From positions 2,046,001 through 2,110,000 of the forward strand of contig CP012388.1 in the NCBI GenBank assembly GCA_001708385.1: DNA of 64,000 nucleotides. The letters are read 5' to 3'. Origin of the DNA: Flavobacterium psychrophilum (GTDB lineage: Bacteria; Bacteroidota; Bacteroidia; Flavobacteriales; Flavobacteriaceae). The number at the start of each line of letters is the position of its first letter. Position 1 is the first letter of the stretch. Positions 46,687 to 53,698 of the stretch are shown piece after piece. A model generated the notes under the pieces. The model saw only the letters and a program-made list of their open reading frames with translations, was not told the DNA's origin and did not search any database. Both the position numbers and the translations under genes were made by a program.

Positions 46687-46694
46687 TAGATTTG
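46687..46694 (+). promoter_or_regulatory. Promoter -7 element of candidate small RNA
   Basis: TAGATTTG followed by C is an exact TAnnTTTG match. It has no open reading frame behind it and lies about 90 bp before an intrinsic terminator. Confidence 0.5.
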
Positions 46695-46699
46695 CCATA

Positions 46700-46814
46700 C
46701 AAACCAATTAAAGCTTAAAGCCGCATATGGTTGCCTTAGGCAAATCGCAACTTGTAACCCCAATACAATCCAATCACCAAAGACTAAAAGCATCCCGAAA
46801 GGGATGCTTTTTTT
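46700..46814 (+). ncRNA. Candidate small RNA with own promoter and terminator
   Basis: Between the -7 element at 46687 and a strong terminator at 46786-46814 lies about 115 nt without a plausible coding frame. It contains TTGCC-TTA-GGCAA, a 5-bp hairpin with a 3-nt loop, and an alternative pairing GTTGC/GCAAC across the same segment. No plus-strand gene ends here, so the terminator needs another transcript. I recognise no known family (it is too short for tmRNA or typical 6S RNA). A leader of the next gene (46902) is the alternative. Confidence 0.45.
46786..46814 (+). terminator. Intrinsic terminator with GAAA loop
   Basis: Stem AAAAGCATCCC/GGGATGCTTTT with a GAAA loop, then a T-run. It has no plus-strand gene upstream, which is why a small RNA is proposed. 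Confidence 0.88.
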
Positions 46815-46901
46815 ATTACAATGAAAATCAGGTATTTTTACTCATCTCAGAGTAAAGCGTAAGGTATACTTTTATAGACAACCAATTATAAACCTTACCT
46901 T

Positions 46902-47651
46902 ATGTATTACATTATTTTAATAGCCTTTGCCATTTTAATGATATGGATATCTGAAAAATCATCCATGTTGAGAAATAACATATTTAATGCAGAAAATTTT
47001 GCTGCCATAGCCAAAACAGAAAAGATAAAGAAACCGAAAGCTTCTTATAGCCTTGGGCGGTCTCAGCTTGCTTTCTGGACGGTTATTGTAGCATCATCAT
47101 TTGTATACCTGTTGCTATCGCAATCGGCATATCCTCAAATACTGGTTCCGGTGCTTGACACTGTAAATCTTACATTAATAAGTATTGCTGCCGGTACTAC
47201 GGTAATTTCTAAAGTAATAGATTCGAGCCAGAAGGAAAACCAAAACGGAAGTGTACCTCAACAGGATTATCCGTCTGAAGGTTTCTTTATAGATATTATT
47301 TCCGATGAAAAAGGTGTGAGCATCCATAGGCTCCAAAATGTTATATGGACAGTTATTGTAGGAGGTATTTATATTGCTTATGTTTCGGGGCATACCACAT
47401 TGCCGGACGACACCATATTAACCAGTAATCTTTTGGGGTTAATGGGTATAAGCACCGCTGCCTATCTGGGATTAAAACTGAATGAAAATAAAGGCACTCC
47501 AAATAACACAAACGTTACAAATGAAACCCCAAATAGCGTTAACACCATTGCGCCCTCTCCAACATTATCAACAACAAGTCAACCTATTAGTACTACCGTA
47601 AATGCACAACCTGAAACCGTTGCAGAAAGTCCGATACAAAACAACTCATAA
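46902..47651 (+). CDS. Membrane protein of unknown function
   Basis: This 249-residue protein has about five predicted transmembrane helices: residues 2-18, around SQLAFWTVIVASSFVYLLL (55-72), around NLTLISIAAGTTVI (90-105), LQNVIWTVIVGGIYIAYV (near 150) and LLGLMGISTAAYLGLKL (near 180). A Thr/Ser/Asn-rich tail (about 205-249) ends it. The SLGRSQLAFWT segment recalls uncharacterised membrane proteins of Bacteroidota, but I know no function. It is monocistronic, with a terminator directly after the stop. Confidence 0.8.
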   Translation: MYYIILIAFAILMIWISEKSSMLRNNIFNAENFAAIAKTEKIKKPKASYSLGRSQLAFWTVIVASSFVYLLLSQSAYPQILVPVLDTVNLTLISIAAGTTVISKVIDSSQKENQNGSVPQQDYPSEGFFIDIISDEKGVSIHRLQNVIWTVIVGGIYIAYVSGHTTLPDDTILTSNLLGLMGISTAAYLGLKLNENKGTPNNTNVTNETPNSVNTIAPSPTLSTTSQPISTTVNAQPETVAESPIQNNS

Positions 47652-47652
47652 T

Positions 47653-47682
47653 AACAAACCTCTCAAAAATGAGAGGTTTGTT
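47653..47682. terminator. Bidirectional terminator
   Basis: AACAAACCTCTCA/TGAGAGGTTTGTT with an A-rich loop. It begins 2 bp after the membrane protein's stop and also serves the converging propeller gene. Confidence 0.88.
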
Positions 47683-47719
47683 GTTTATCAGGTCAGTTTA
47701 AACCATTACTCTTAATCCT

Positions 47720-48778
47720 TTACTTTTTAAAGTCCGTTATGGTCTTTCCATTATAACGATATACTCCAGTCATAGATCCAAACCAAATATTTCCTTTATT
47801 GTCTTCTAAAATTCCAAATATCATTTTTTCATTTGCTTTTACTTCGGTTACAATCGGTTTTTTACCCGACAAGGACTTTTCATCATAACGGGAAAGTGCC
47901 CAGCCCTGTTTATTAGCATTTTCTGAACTGGTCCAGATATTACCCTTTTTATCTTCGTAGATGTATCCAACAAAATTCGGGGTAAATCTGGTAAATGTCT
48001 TGCCGTCATAACGCCAAAGGCCATCAGCGCCACCAAGCCACATATTACCTTTTTTATCTTTTAGTATCGACCGAACGTTTGTAAAAGGTTTGCCGTTATT
48101 ATTTGTTATCGTGGTAAAAGCCTTTCCGTCATAAACAGTAGCATATCCCCTTGTACCAAACCATAGTTTCCCTGTATTTTCTTCAATAATAACATTAACA
48201 TCATTGTGCATCCGATGAACTTTTGGAAGCGAATTTTGATACGATGAAACATGAACAGAATCAGCCTCATTAACGGGAGGGGCTTCGCTCATTTTAAAAT
48301 TTTTAAAGGATTTTCCATCGTAACGGCTTGCCCCGTTTTCGGTACCAAACCAAACAACACCGGCTTTATCCTCATAAATGCTTGTAACTTCATTACTGGC
48401 AAGTCCGTTAACGATTGTGAAATTTTGAAACGATTTTCCGTCATAGTAATAAACCCCGGAACCTATAGAAGCGAACCAAAAATTTCCTTTGCTGTCTTCT
48501 AAAACAGAAAAGAAGCGTGCCGAACTCACATTACGGGTGATATTAGTAAACAATTTTCCGTCATATTTAAAAACACCATACCATGAGGTAACCCAAATAT
48601 TGCCTTTTGTATCCTGCTTGATGGTGCGAACGATACCATTGGGACCATAAGAAGTGGATATACCTTCTATCTCAACGGCAGCCTGAGCACCATTTCTTTG
48701 TTGCGCCTGCGCGGAAAAAATCATTACACCTGCCAGCATGATAATCAGGCTATACAAAACATTCCTTTTATTTTTCAT
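47720..48778 (-). CDS. Secreted seven-bladed propeller protein (Reg_prop type)
   Basis: This 352-residue protein has a signal peptide (about 1-26, ending SAQAQ). The mature part consists of seven repeats of the two-component-regulator propeller type, each with a (D/E)xxGxxWF(G/A) strand and a YDGKxF turn, so it could close a complete beta-propeller. In most relatives this is the periplasmic sensor half of a hybrid histidine kinase. Here no membrane helix or kinase follows, so it is either a free periplasmic binding protein or a lone relic. The ligand is unknown. Confidence 0.88.
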   Translation of the reverse strand: MKNKRNVLYSLIIMLAGVMIFSAQAQQRNGAQAAVEIEGISTSYGPNGIVRTIKQDTKGNIWVTSWYGVFKYDGKLFTNITRNVSSARFFSVLEDSKGNFWFASIGSGVYYYDGKSFQNFTIVNGLASNEVTSIYEDKAGVVWFGTENGASRYDGKSFKNFKMSEAPPVNEADSVHVSSYQNSLPKVHRMHNDVNVIIEENTGKLWFGTRGYATVYDGKAFTTITNNNGKPFTNVRSILKDKKGNMWLGGADGLWRYDGKTFTRFTPNFVGYIYEDKKGNIWTSSENANKQGWALSRYDEKSLSGKKPIVTEVKANEKMIFGILEDNKGNIWFGSMTGVYRYNGKTITDFKK

Positions 48779-48838
48779 ATCTTATCTAATTGATTTCTGC
48801 GAAATTAGTTCGGCAGCTGTCGACTTAATAGATTTGAA

Positions 48839-48870
48839 TTGTAAATAAAAATGTAAATTTTGTAAATAAA
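48839..48870. repeat. Short direct repeats upstream of propeller gene
   Basis: TTGTAAATAAA occurs at 48839-48849 and 48860-48870, 21 bp apart, with a related ATGTAAATTT between. They lie 60-90 bp upstream of the propeller start. AT-rich chance similarity is possible. Confidence 0.3.
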
Positions 48871-48956
48871 CACATGACATTATAGTGCTTAGTCAAATCT
48901 ATCATAAAAGAAACAAGAATAGTCATAAATAAATGAGAGTCCCTTGAACAGATATA

Positions 48957-48984
48957 AAAAAACCTCTCATTATTGAGAGGTGTC
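48957..48984 (-). terminator. Terminator overlapping the end of the DUF922 gene
   Basis: Stem ACCTCTCA/TGAGAGGT with a TTAT loop, followed on the minus strand by a T-run. The stop codon of the DUF922 gene lies within the hairpin. Confidence 0.82.
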
Positions 48985-49530
48985 GTATAACTTTAATTTT
49001 TCCAGTTCGGCGGCAATCTTCTTTATCCAGTTGTTCTGACGAACATCATTAAAATACACCTGTTTATCGTATAGCTCATTGTAAGCAATACATTCTTTAA
49101 TAAGCTGACTGTATACTTTTTGGTATTCATTAAAATCAGAAATCTTCCTGTTATTCATTCCTGTAAAGGCCTTCCTTATCTTACGGGCGTAGACTTCATA
49201 TATATCAAAATGGAGCTGCTCATGCGCCAGCGTTCTTTCATTTTTACTGTCAGTTCTTATCCATGATTCATTTTTAACGAAGTAGCAATGAACTATCGGC
49301 TTAGGTATCATATTTTCTACAGGAACATCTACAATTTCTATCGAGCCTTTAATTTCAGCACCAACAATATCACTTGTACCAACCGGGCGCATACCTGTAA
49401 AATCCTCGTAAGTGAGCTTCCTTTTACTCCACAATATCCTGTTCTCATCCTGCAGGTTAACTAAACAAAAAGAAGACATAACCATATAGGATATGCAAAA
49501 AACTGTATATTTAAAAAAACTAGTCTTCAT
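48970..49530 (-). CDS. DUF922-family putative zinc protease
   Basis: This 186-residue secreted protein has a signal-like N-terminus (residues 1-26). The motif ERTLAHEQLHFDIYEV contains HExxH (His103, Glu104, His107), the zinc-binding site expected of the DUF922 family. WSKRKLTYEDFTG at about 34-46 is typical of its N-terminal part. No substrate is known. The gene overlaps the end of the upstream beta-barrel gene by 11 bp, so the two are translated together. Confidence 0.85.
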   Translation of the reverse strand: MKTSFFKYTVFCISYMVMSSFCLVNLQDENRILWSKRKLTYEDFTGMRPVGTSDIVGAEIKGSIEIVDVPVENMIPKPIVHCYFVKNESWIRTDSKNERTLAHEQLHFDIYEVYARKIRKAFTGMNNRKISDFNEYQKVYSQLIKECIAYNELYDKQVYFNDVRQNNWIKKIAAELEKLKLYDTSQ

Positions 49531-50083
49531 TTATAGGAATAGAAAAACCTACCGCGACAGCTCCGGAGAACTGCTCGACAGCGTCATGATAATAATAGGT
49601 GAATTTTATTTCGGTACCACTCTTACGCCCTAATGCCAACCCCAGTGTAACCGGGATATGAAACAAAACACCATCTTTATTCAGGCTGGTATATTGTGTA
49701 TTTGTCTGGAAAGAACCAATAGACATACCGGCGCCAACTTCAAAAAACGGTGCGACATATGGAATTGGCGCTGCCAGGCGAATTTTACCCCCCAATAAAA
49801 AAGCATTAGATTTTATTGACTCTCTTATTCCGTTTTCATCCGTTTTATCAGAAGCTATAATTACTCCTGCATATGGCCTTACTCCAAACCAGGTCTTCGG
49901 ACTCCAGACGTATTCTGCCTGCGCATAAAATCCTGATCCTGTAATCTCTGACTCATCGTAGGGTGCAGCCAGGCCAAAACCTGCTGAAACATCGATAAAC
50001 TCCCCTGTTCTCGGTTGTGCATACAGTGGGCTGCACAATATAAGTAGTAAAAATGTAGTGATTGAAAAATAAAGCTTGCTCAT
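49520..50083 (-). CDS. Small outer-membrane beta-barrel protein
   Basis: This 187-residue protein has a signal peptide (about 1-22, ending LYAQ) and alternating aromatic/polar strands ending in an IP-rich C-terminal strand (VAVGFSIPINED), consistent with an 8-strand outer-membrane barrel of the OmpW/porin-like superfamily. The function is unknown. It is the first gene of a two-gene unit with the DUF922 protein and lies downstream of the tRNA-Leu gene on the same strand. Confidence 0.8.
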   Translation of the reverse strand: MSKLYFSITTFLLLILCSPLYAQPRTGEFIDVSAGFGLAAPYDESEITGSGFYAQAEYVWSPKTWFGVRPYAGVIIASDKTDENGIRESIKSNAFLLGGKIRLAAPIPYVAPFFEVGAGMSIGSFQTNTQYTSLNKDGVLFHIPVTLGLALGRKSGTEIKFTYYYHDAVEQFSGAVAVGFSIPINED

Positions 50084-50195
50084 AATGACCGGTTTATCAG
50101 CGCAAACTTACTATTTATTTAAATATGGATTTTGTGATTTTGCTAATTTGTTAAATCTGCCCCCACGACCTTCGGAACCACAATCCGACACTATA

Positions 50196-50230
50196 AAAAA
50201 AAAGCTCCTCACAATATGTGAAGAGCTTCT
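50196..50230 (-). terminator. Terminator of tRNA-Leu transcript
   Basis: Stem AAGCTC-TTCAC/GTGA-GAGCTT with an ATATT loop and nine T residues on the minus strand, 6 bp after the tRNA. Confidence 0.85.
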
Positions 50231-50235
50231 TAAAG

Positions 50236-50315
50236 TACCTGAAGTGGGAATCGAACCCACACACCTAAGTACACGAGTTTGAGTCGTGCGCGTCTACCAA
50301 TTCCGCCATTCAGGC
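50236..50315 (-). tRNA. tRNA-Leu (anticodon CAA)
   Basis: Minus-strand sequence folds as a tRNA. The acceptor GCCTGAA pairs with TTCAGGT (one G-U pair), the anticodon stem is CACGA/TCGTG with loop CTCAAAC, and the T arm has GTGGGTTCGATTCCCAC. The anticodon CAA reads UUG codons. A TACTTAGGTGT segment replaces the long variable arm of class II tRNAs. The CCA end is not encoded. Confidence 0.95.
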
Positions 50316-50445
50316 TTGTAGATTGTAATGTCAATCTGTACAAATCAATTCGCGATGCCTTAATTTGTGGGTGCAAATGTAAAAATAAATATTTAATTTG
50401 AGTAAAAATACATTACAATTTACTTCCAGAGTTCAATTAAATTCC

Positions 50446-50453
50446 TAAATTTG
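50446..50453 (+). promoter_or_regulatory. Promoter -7 element of prs
   Basis: TAAATTTG followed by CACC matches TAnnTTTG exactly, about 52 bp before the prs start. Confidence 0.6.
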
Positions 50454-50505
50454 CACCTTCGTTTATGAGTCACAAGACTAACTAACTACAAAACAACTAT
50501 TTAAA

Positions 50506-51447
50506 ATGTCATCCCACGAGCCTGAAGCAAAAATTTTTGCATGTTCTCAAAGTGTGTACCTGGCCGAAAAAATAGCTAAAAGCTATGGCGCGGAACTGGG
50601 TAAAGTTACGTTCTCAACTTATAGTGACGGCGAATTTCAGCCTTCATTTGAAGAGTCTATAAGAGGATTACGAGTTTTTCTTGTATGCTCTACTTTTCCA
50701 AGTTCAGATAACCTTATGGAGCTTTTGCTTATGATAGATGCTGCTAAAAGAGCATCGGCGAGGCACATTACTGCTGTAATACCTTACTTCGGTTGGGCAA
50801 GACAGGACAGGAAAGACAAACCAAGGGTACCAATAGGAGCTAAACTTGTGGCTAAACTGCTGGAATCGGCAGGTGCAACAAGAATTATGACTATGGATCT
50901 TCATGCTGACCAGATACAGGGCTTCTTCGAGAAACCGGTAGATCATTTATTTGCCTCTACTATTTTCTTACCATACGTTAAGAGCCTTAACCTTGAAAAC
51001 CTTACTATCGCGTCTCCGGACATGGGAGGTTCTAAAAGGGCTTATGCTTACTCTAAATTTTTAGGGTCAGACGTAGTTATCTGCTACAAACAACGTAAAG
51101 AAGCAAACGTAATCGAGACAATGGAACTTATCGGTGAAGTAACCGGAAAGAACATAATCCTTGTTGACGATATGATTGATACAGGTGGTACGCTTGCAAA
51201 AGCAGCCGACCTAATGATAGAAAGAGGAGCGCTTAGCGTTAGGGCTATATGTACTCACGCTATACTTTCGGGTGAGGCTTACGAGAAAATTGAAAACTCT
51301 AAGCTTACAGAACTTATTGTTACCGACAGTATTCCTCTAAAAAAGACAACCTCTAAAATTAAGGTTGTAACATGTGCAGACCTGTTTGCAGATGTTATGC
51401 ACATGGTGCAGAACAATACTTCCATAAGCGGGAAGTTTATAATGTAA
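50506..51447 (+). CDS. prs: Ribose-phosphate pyrophosphokinase
   Basis: The 313-residue enzyme makes PRPP from ribose 5-phosphate and ATP, the precursor for purines, pyrimidines, histidine and NAD. It has the conserved YSDGEFQPSFEES loop, FGWARQDRKDKPR, DLHADQIQGFF and the PRPP-binding VDDMIDTGGTL. Length fits class I enzymes. A consensus promoter lies 50 bp upstream, and rplY follows after 32 bp, as in many Bacteroidota. Confidence 0.98.
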   Translation: MSSHEPEAKIFACSQSVYLAEKIAKSYGAELGKVTFSTYSDGEFQPSFEESIRGLRVFLVCSTFPSSDNLMELLLMIDAAKRASARHITAVIPYFGWARQDRKDKPRVPIGAKLVAKLLESAGATRIMTMDLHADQIQGFFEKPVDHLFASTIFLPYVKSLNLENLTIASPDMGGSKRAYAYSKFLGSDVVICYKQRKEANVIETMELIGEVTGKNIILVDDMIDTGGTLAKAADLMIERGALSVRAICTHAILSGEAYEKIENSKLTELIVTDSIPLKKTTSKIKVVTCADLFADVMHMVQNNTSISGKFIM

Positions 51448-51479
51448 TTTATTTTTATTAACTATATTAATTATTTCAA

Positions 51480-52088
51480 ATGAAATCAATTACGATCAAT
51501 GGATCTGAAAGAGAAAGCGTGGGTAAGGCGGCAACGCGTACGGCACGTAATGCTGGAATGGTACCTTGCGTGTTATACGGAGGAGATCAGCCAGTGCATT
51601 TTACTGCAGAAGAAAAAGCATTTAAAGGCTTAGTTTACACTCCAAACGTACACACTGTAGTAGTTGACTTAGGTGGAAAAACTTACAACGCTATCCTTCA
51701 GGATATCCAGTTTCACCCGGTATCTGATAAAATTCTTCACATAGATTTCTATCAACTTGATGAAGCTAAAGAAATCACTATGGAAGTTCCTGTTAAAGTT
51801 ACAGGTAATTCTCCAGGTGTTATGGCCGGTGGTGTTTTACGTCTTAACCAACGTAAACTTAAAGTTAGAGCTTTGCCTAAAAACCTTCCTGACTTTGTTG
51901 AAGCAAGCATCAGCGAGCTTCAAATGGGTAACAAACTTTATGTTACTTCACTTCCTGCTGAGAACTATAAATTACTTCACCCGGACAACACTGTTGTTGC
52001 ACAGGTAAGAATTTCTCGTGCTGCTATGAAAGCTGCTCAAGAAGCTGCAAAAGCTGCAAAAGCTCCTGCAAAAGGAAAGAAAAAATAA
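51480..52088 (+). CDS. rplY: Ribosomal protein bL25 (CTC form)
   Basis: The 202-residue protein is the longer CTC-type bL25, binding 5S rRNA in the 50S subunit. The N-terminal region ([20 protein letters not shown]) is the L25 domain and the C-terminal half is the TL5/CTC extension, ending in an Ala/Lys-rich tail. It lies 32 bp after prs, probably in the same transcript, and is followed by an intrinsic terminator. Confidence 0.97.
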   Translation: MKSITINGSERESVGKAATRTARNAGMVPCVLYGGDQPVHFTAEEKAFKGLVYTPNVHTVVVDLGGKTYNAILQDIQFHPVSDKILHIDFYQLDEAKEITMEVPVKVTGNSPGVMAGGVLRLNQRKLKVRALPKNLPDFVEASISELQMGNKLYVTSLPAENYKLLHPDNTVVAQVRISRAAMKAAQEAAKAAKAPAKGKKK

Positions 52089-52109
52089 TTCGTTATTTTT
52101 CATATACAG

Positions 52110-52139
52110 AAAAGCGTCCTCAAAAGGGACGCTTTTTTT
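52110..52139 (+). terminator. Terminator of prs-rplY
   Basis: Stem AAGCGTCC/GGGACGCTT with a TCAAAA-containing loop and eight T residues. Confidence 0.9.
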
Positions 52140-52226
52140 TGGTTATTAGTTTTTGGGATTATCAAACTATTGGCTGTCAAATAAGCAAATCCACAAATTA
52201 CCAAATCACAAACTCCCTAAAAATTC

Positions 52227-52234
52227 TATCTTTG
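52227..52234 (+). promoter_or_regulatory. Promoter -7 element of pth
   Basis: TATCTTTG followed by CACC is an exact TAnnTTTG match 5 bp before the first possible ATG (52239). This means the transcript from ATG 52239 would be nearly leaderless, or translation starts at the second Met (52296). Confidence 0.5.
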
Positions 52235-52238
52235 CACC

Positions 52239-52862
52239 ATGAAATGGTTAAACACCCTTTTTAGTAAAAAAGACACTCAGGAAATTACAGACCCTATGAA
52301 GAAGTACCTTATCGTTGGCCTTGGTAATATTGGCGCAGAATATGTGAATACCCGCCACAATATAGGCTTTAAGGTGGTAGACAGACTGGCACAGCAGGAA
52401 GGCGGCTCTTTTGAAACCGCTAAGCTTGGCGCTATGGCCGAAGTAAAAATTAAAGGCAGGACATTATTCCTTCTTAAGCCTAACACCTACATGAACCTTA
52501 GCGGAAAGGCTATTAAGTACTGGTTGGATAAAGAAAACATTCCGATAGAAAATCTTTTGGTTATTACCGATGACCTTAACCTGCCATTCGGCACTATTCG
52601 TATTAAAGCTAAAGGCAGCGACGGAGGCCATAACGGACTTAAAAGTACACAACAGCTTTTAAACACTGCCGATTATCCTCGCTTTAGGTTTGGTATTAGC
52701 GATGAGTTTAAAAAAGGACAGCAGGTAGACTACGTTTTAGGCGAATGGAGCGAGGAAGAAAAAGCAAAACTATCCGAAAGACTGGACACCTCATCAGAAG
52801 CTGTAAAATCGTTTGTGCTGTCGGGGCTTGCCAACAGCATGAGCAGCTTTAACGGGAAATAA
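52239..52862 (+). CDS. pth: Peptidyl-tRNA hydrolase
   Basis: This enzyme (207 residues from 52239) recycles stalled peptidyl-tRNA. The conserved core begins KKYLIVGLGNIG; NTRHNIGF carries the catalytic His and GSDGGHNGLKS and NTYMNLSG are conserved substrate-binding segments. The first ~19 residues (MKWLNTLFSKKD) are an extension also present in some Flavobacterium entries. Starting at the second Met would give a 188-residue protein of the usual size. It is followed by a bidirectional hairpin. Confidence 0.96.
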   Translation: MKWLNTLFSKKDTQEITDPMKKYLIVGLGNIGAEYVNTRHNIGFKVVDRLAQQEGGSFETAKLGAMAEVKIKGRTLFLLKPNTYMNLSGKAIKYWLDKENIPIENLLVITDDLNLPFGTIRIKAKGSDGGHNGLKSTQQLLNTADYPRFRFGISDEFKKGQQVDYVLGEWSEEEKAKLSERLDTSSEAVKSFVLSGLANSMSSFNGK

Positions 52863-52870
52863 AATAGTTA

Positions 52871-52940
52871 TAAAACCGCCACGAATTTCACTATTCACAC
52901 TAATTAATGGTATTCTTGTGAAATTCGTTGCGGTTTTTTT
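52871..52940. terminator. Long bidirectional hairpin between pth and azoR
   Basis: Arms AACCGC-c-ACGAATTTCAC and GTGAAATTCGT-t-GCGGTT pair over about 17 bp around a ~25-nt loop, with T residues on the plus side. It lies between convergent genes. The CCACGAATTTCAC composition resembles a dispersed flavobacterial hairpin, which I cannot verify here. Confidence 0.8.
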
Positions 52941-52954
52941 ATGTCTTGCACCCT

Positions 52955-53563
52955 TTAGAAAGCATATTCTGTTACCGCTTCAACAGCCTTTGGCAATGCC
53001 GTTTCTGCAAGTTGGGGAATCTTTACCCCTTCGGCACGGAAAGTGGTTACATCCGTCATACCCAAAAAGCCGAGAACGTTTCTTAAAAACGGTTCCGATG
53101 AATCGTATGCACTCATAGGCCCTTCTGAATATACACCGCCTGATGCAACCGCTAAAAATACTTTTTTACCGTTTACAAGACCTACAGGACCCTGCTCTCC
53201 ATAGCTAAAAGTTATTCCTGCCCTTACAATGTGGTCTAACCACGCTTTAAGCGTAGACGGTATGCTAAAGTTATAAAACGGCACACCTATAACTACATAA
53301 TCTGCTGCAAGAAGGTCGCTTATTGCTGTATCAGAATAGTGTGCTGCACCTTGCTGGTCGGCAGTACGAACATCGGCAGGTACATTAAAAGCTTCAAAAT
53401 GTGCTGCATCAAGATGCGGAAACGGATTCTTGGCAAGGTCGTACGTTTTTACAGTACTACCCGGATATTCCGACTGAATACGGGCTATAATTGCATCTGC
53501 CAGCTTTATGCTATATGAGTTTTCTCCGCTTATGCTTGATGTGATATTGAGTATGTTTTTCAT
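52955..53563 (-). CDS. azoR: FMN-dependent NADH-azoreductase
   Basis: This 202-residue flavodoxin-like enzyme reduces quinones and azo compounds with NADH. The N-terminal segment NITSSISGENSYS binds the FMN phosphate, VPFYNFSIPSTLKAWLDH is the conserved flavin-contact region, and VASGGVYSEG lies near the nicotinamide pocket. A consensus -7 element (TACATTTG on the minus strand, 53601-53594) precedes the start by about 30 bp. Confidence 0.93.
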   Translation of the reverse strand: MKNILNITSSISGENSYSIKLADAIIARIQSEYPGSTVKTYDLAKNPFPHLDAAHFEAFNVPADVRTADQQGAAHYSDTAISDLLAADYVVIGVPFYNFSIPSTLKAWLDHIVRAGITFSYGEQGPVGLVNGKKVFLAVASGGVYSEGPMSAYDSSEPFLRNVLGFLGMTDVTTFRAEGVKIPQLAETALPKAVEAVTEYAF

Positions 53564-53593
53564 CGTTACTTCTTATTTAAATAATTCCAAAAG

Positions 53594-53601
53594 CAAATGT
53601 A
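53594..53601 (-). promoter_or_regulatory. Promoter -7 element of azoR
   Basis: Plus-strand CAAATGTA is TACATTTG on the minus strand, an exact -7 consensus. Confidence 0.5.
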
Positions 53602-53665
53602 TAACACCCATCAGGCGGTTTTACGCTACTATAATTGCTGATAGCACTATCAGTGAGTATAGTGA

Positions 53666-53691
53666 ATAAAAAAGGGATGCTATTGCATCCC
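53666..53691 (-). terminator. Terminator of metalloprotease gene
   Basis: GGGATGC/GCATCCC with a 4-nt TATT loop, 8 bp after the stop, with a run of A on the plus strand that gives T residues on the minus strand. Confidence 0.85.
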
Positions 53692-53698
53692 CTTTCCA

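Noticed and set aside
50076..50282. Plus-strand open frame overlapping the tRNA-Leu gene
   Set aside because: It runs antisense through a clear tRNA and its terminator; no family resemblance.
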